From assembly GCA_900557555.1 (NCBI GenBank), contig USTH01000040.1, positions 1 to 13,377 on the forward strand: a stretch of 13,377 bases of DNA, given 5' to 3'. The notes under the pieces are model-generated. The model saw only the letters and a program-made list of their open reading frames with translations, was not told the origin of the DNA and searched no databases. Below, piece after piece: positions 13,364 to 13,377 of the stretch (position 1 is its first letter; each line of letters opens with the position of its first letter). The position numbers and the translations under genes are program-made. This DNA is from an uncultured Prevotellaceae bacterium. Its GTDB lineage: Bacteria; Bacteroidota; Bacteroidia; Bacteroidales; Bacteroidaceae.

Positions 13364-13377
13364 ATTTGCCAGTTCCG

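Overview
The window reads as chromosomal DNA of a Bacteroidales bacterium, most likely Prevotella or a close relative. Three things point there. First, the -7 box of this phylum (TAnnTTTG), exact or with one mismatch, lies just upstream of most transcription units, and strong Shine-Dalgarno sites are largely absent. Second, the gene order parA-parB-DUF5683-LysM transglycosylase-rel, divergent from surE-lpxB, is a familiar Bacteroidales arrangement. Third, one regulator joins a membrane domain to a degenerate AraC-type DNA-binding domain, a build seen mostly in this group. The genus is a guess.

Layout. (1) 1-1333: an accessory-looking minus-strand run of three small unknown genes: a 72-aa two-helix membrane protein, an 86-aa basic coiled-coil protein and a 158-aa protein. 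It faces a divergent WYL-domain regulator (1334-2251). An inverted repeat that could be the regulator's operator lies between them. (2) 2360-3529: a membrane-embedded AraC-like regulator with its own good -7 box. (3) 3530-3697: a convergent gap holding two near-identical 30-bp direct repeats; the second supplies the stop codon of rel. (4) 9935 down to 3698, minus strand: parA, parB, DUF5683 gene, lytic transglycosylase and bifunctional rel. This is the core block, linking chromosome partitioning, wall remodelling and (p)ppGpp metabolism. (5) 10222-12208, plus strand: surE and lpxB (lipid A synthesis), divergent from parA. (6) 13245 down to 12307, minus strand: a compact cassette DUF3791-DUF3990-DUF3791. 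Its middle protein looks like an ADP-ribosyltransferase-type enzyme, and the flanking small proteins are candidate partners or antitoxins.

The core block (3698-12208) is ordinary and confidently annotated. The most interesting material is at the two edges: the candidate toxin-antitoxin-like cassette on the right, and the WYL-regulated small-gene operon on the left. No rRNA, tRNA, CRISPR array or recognisable transposase was seen.
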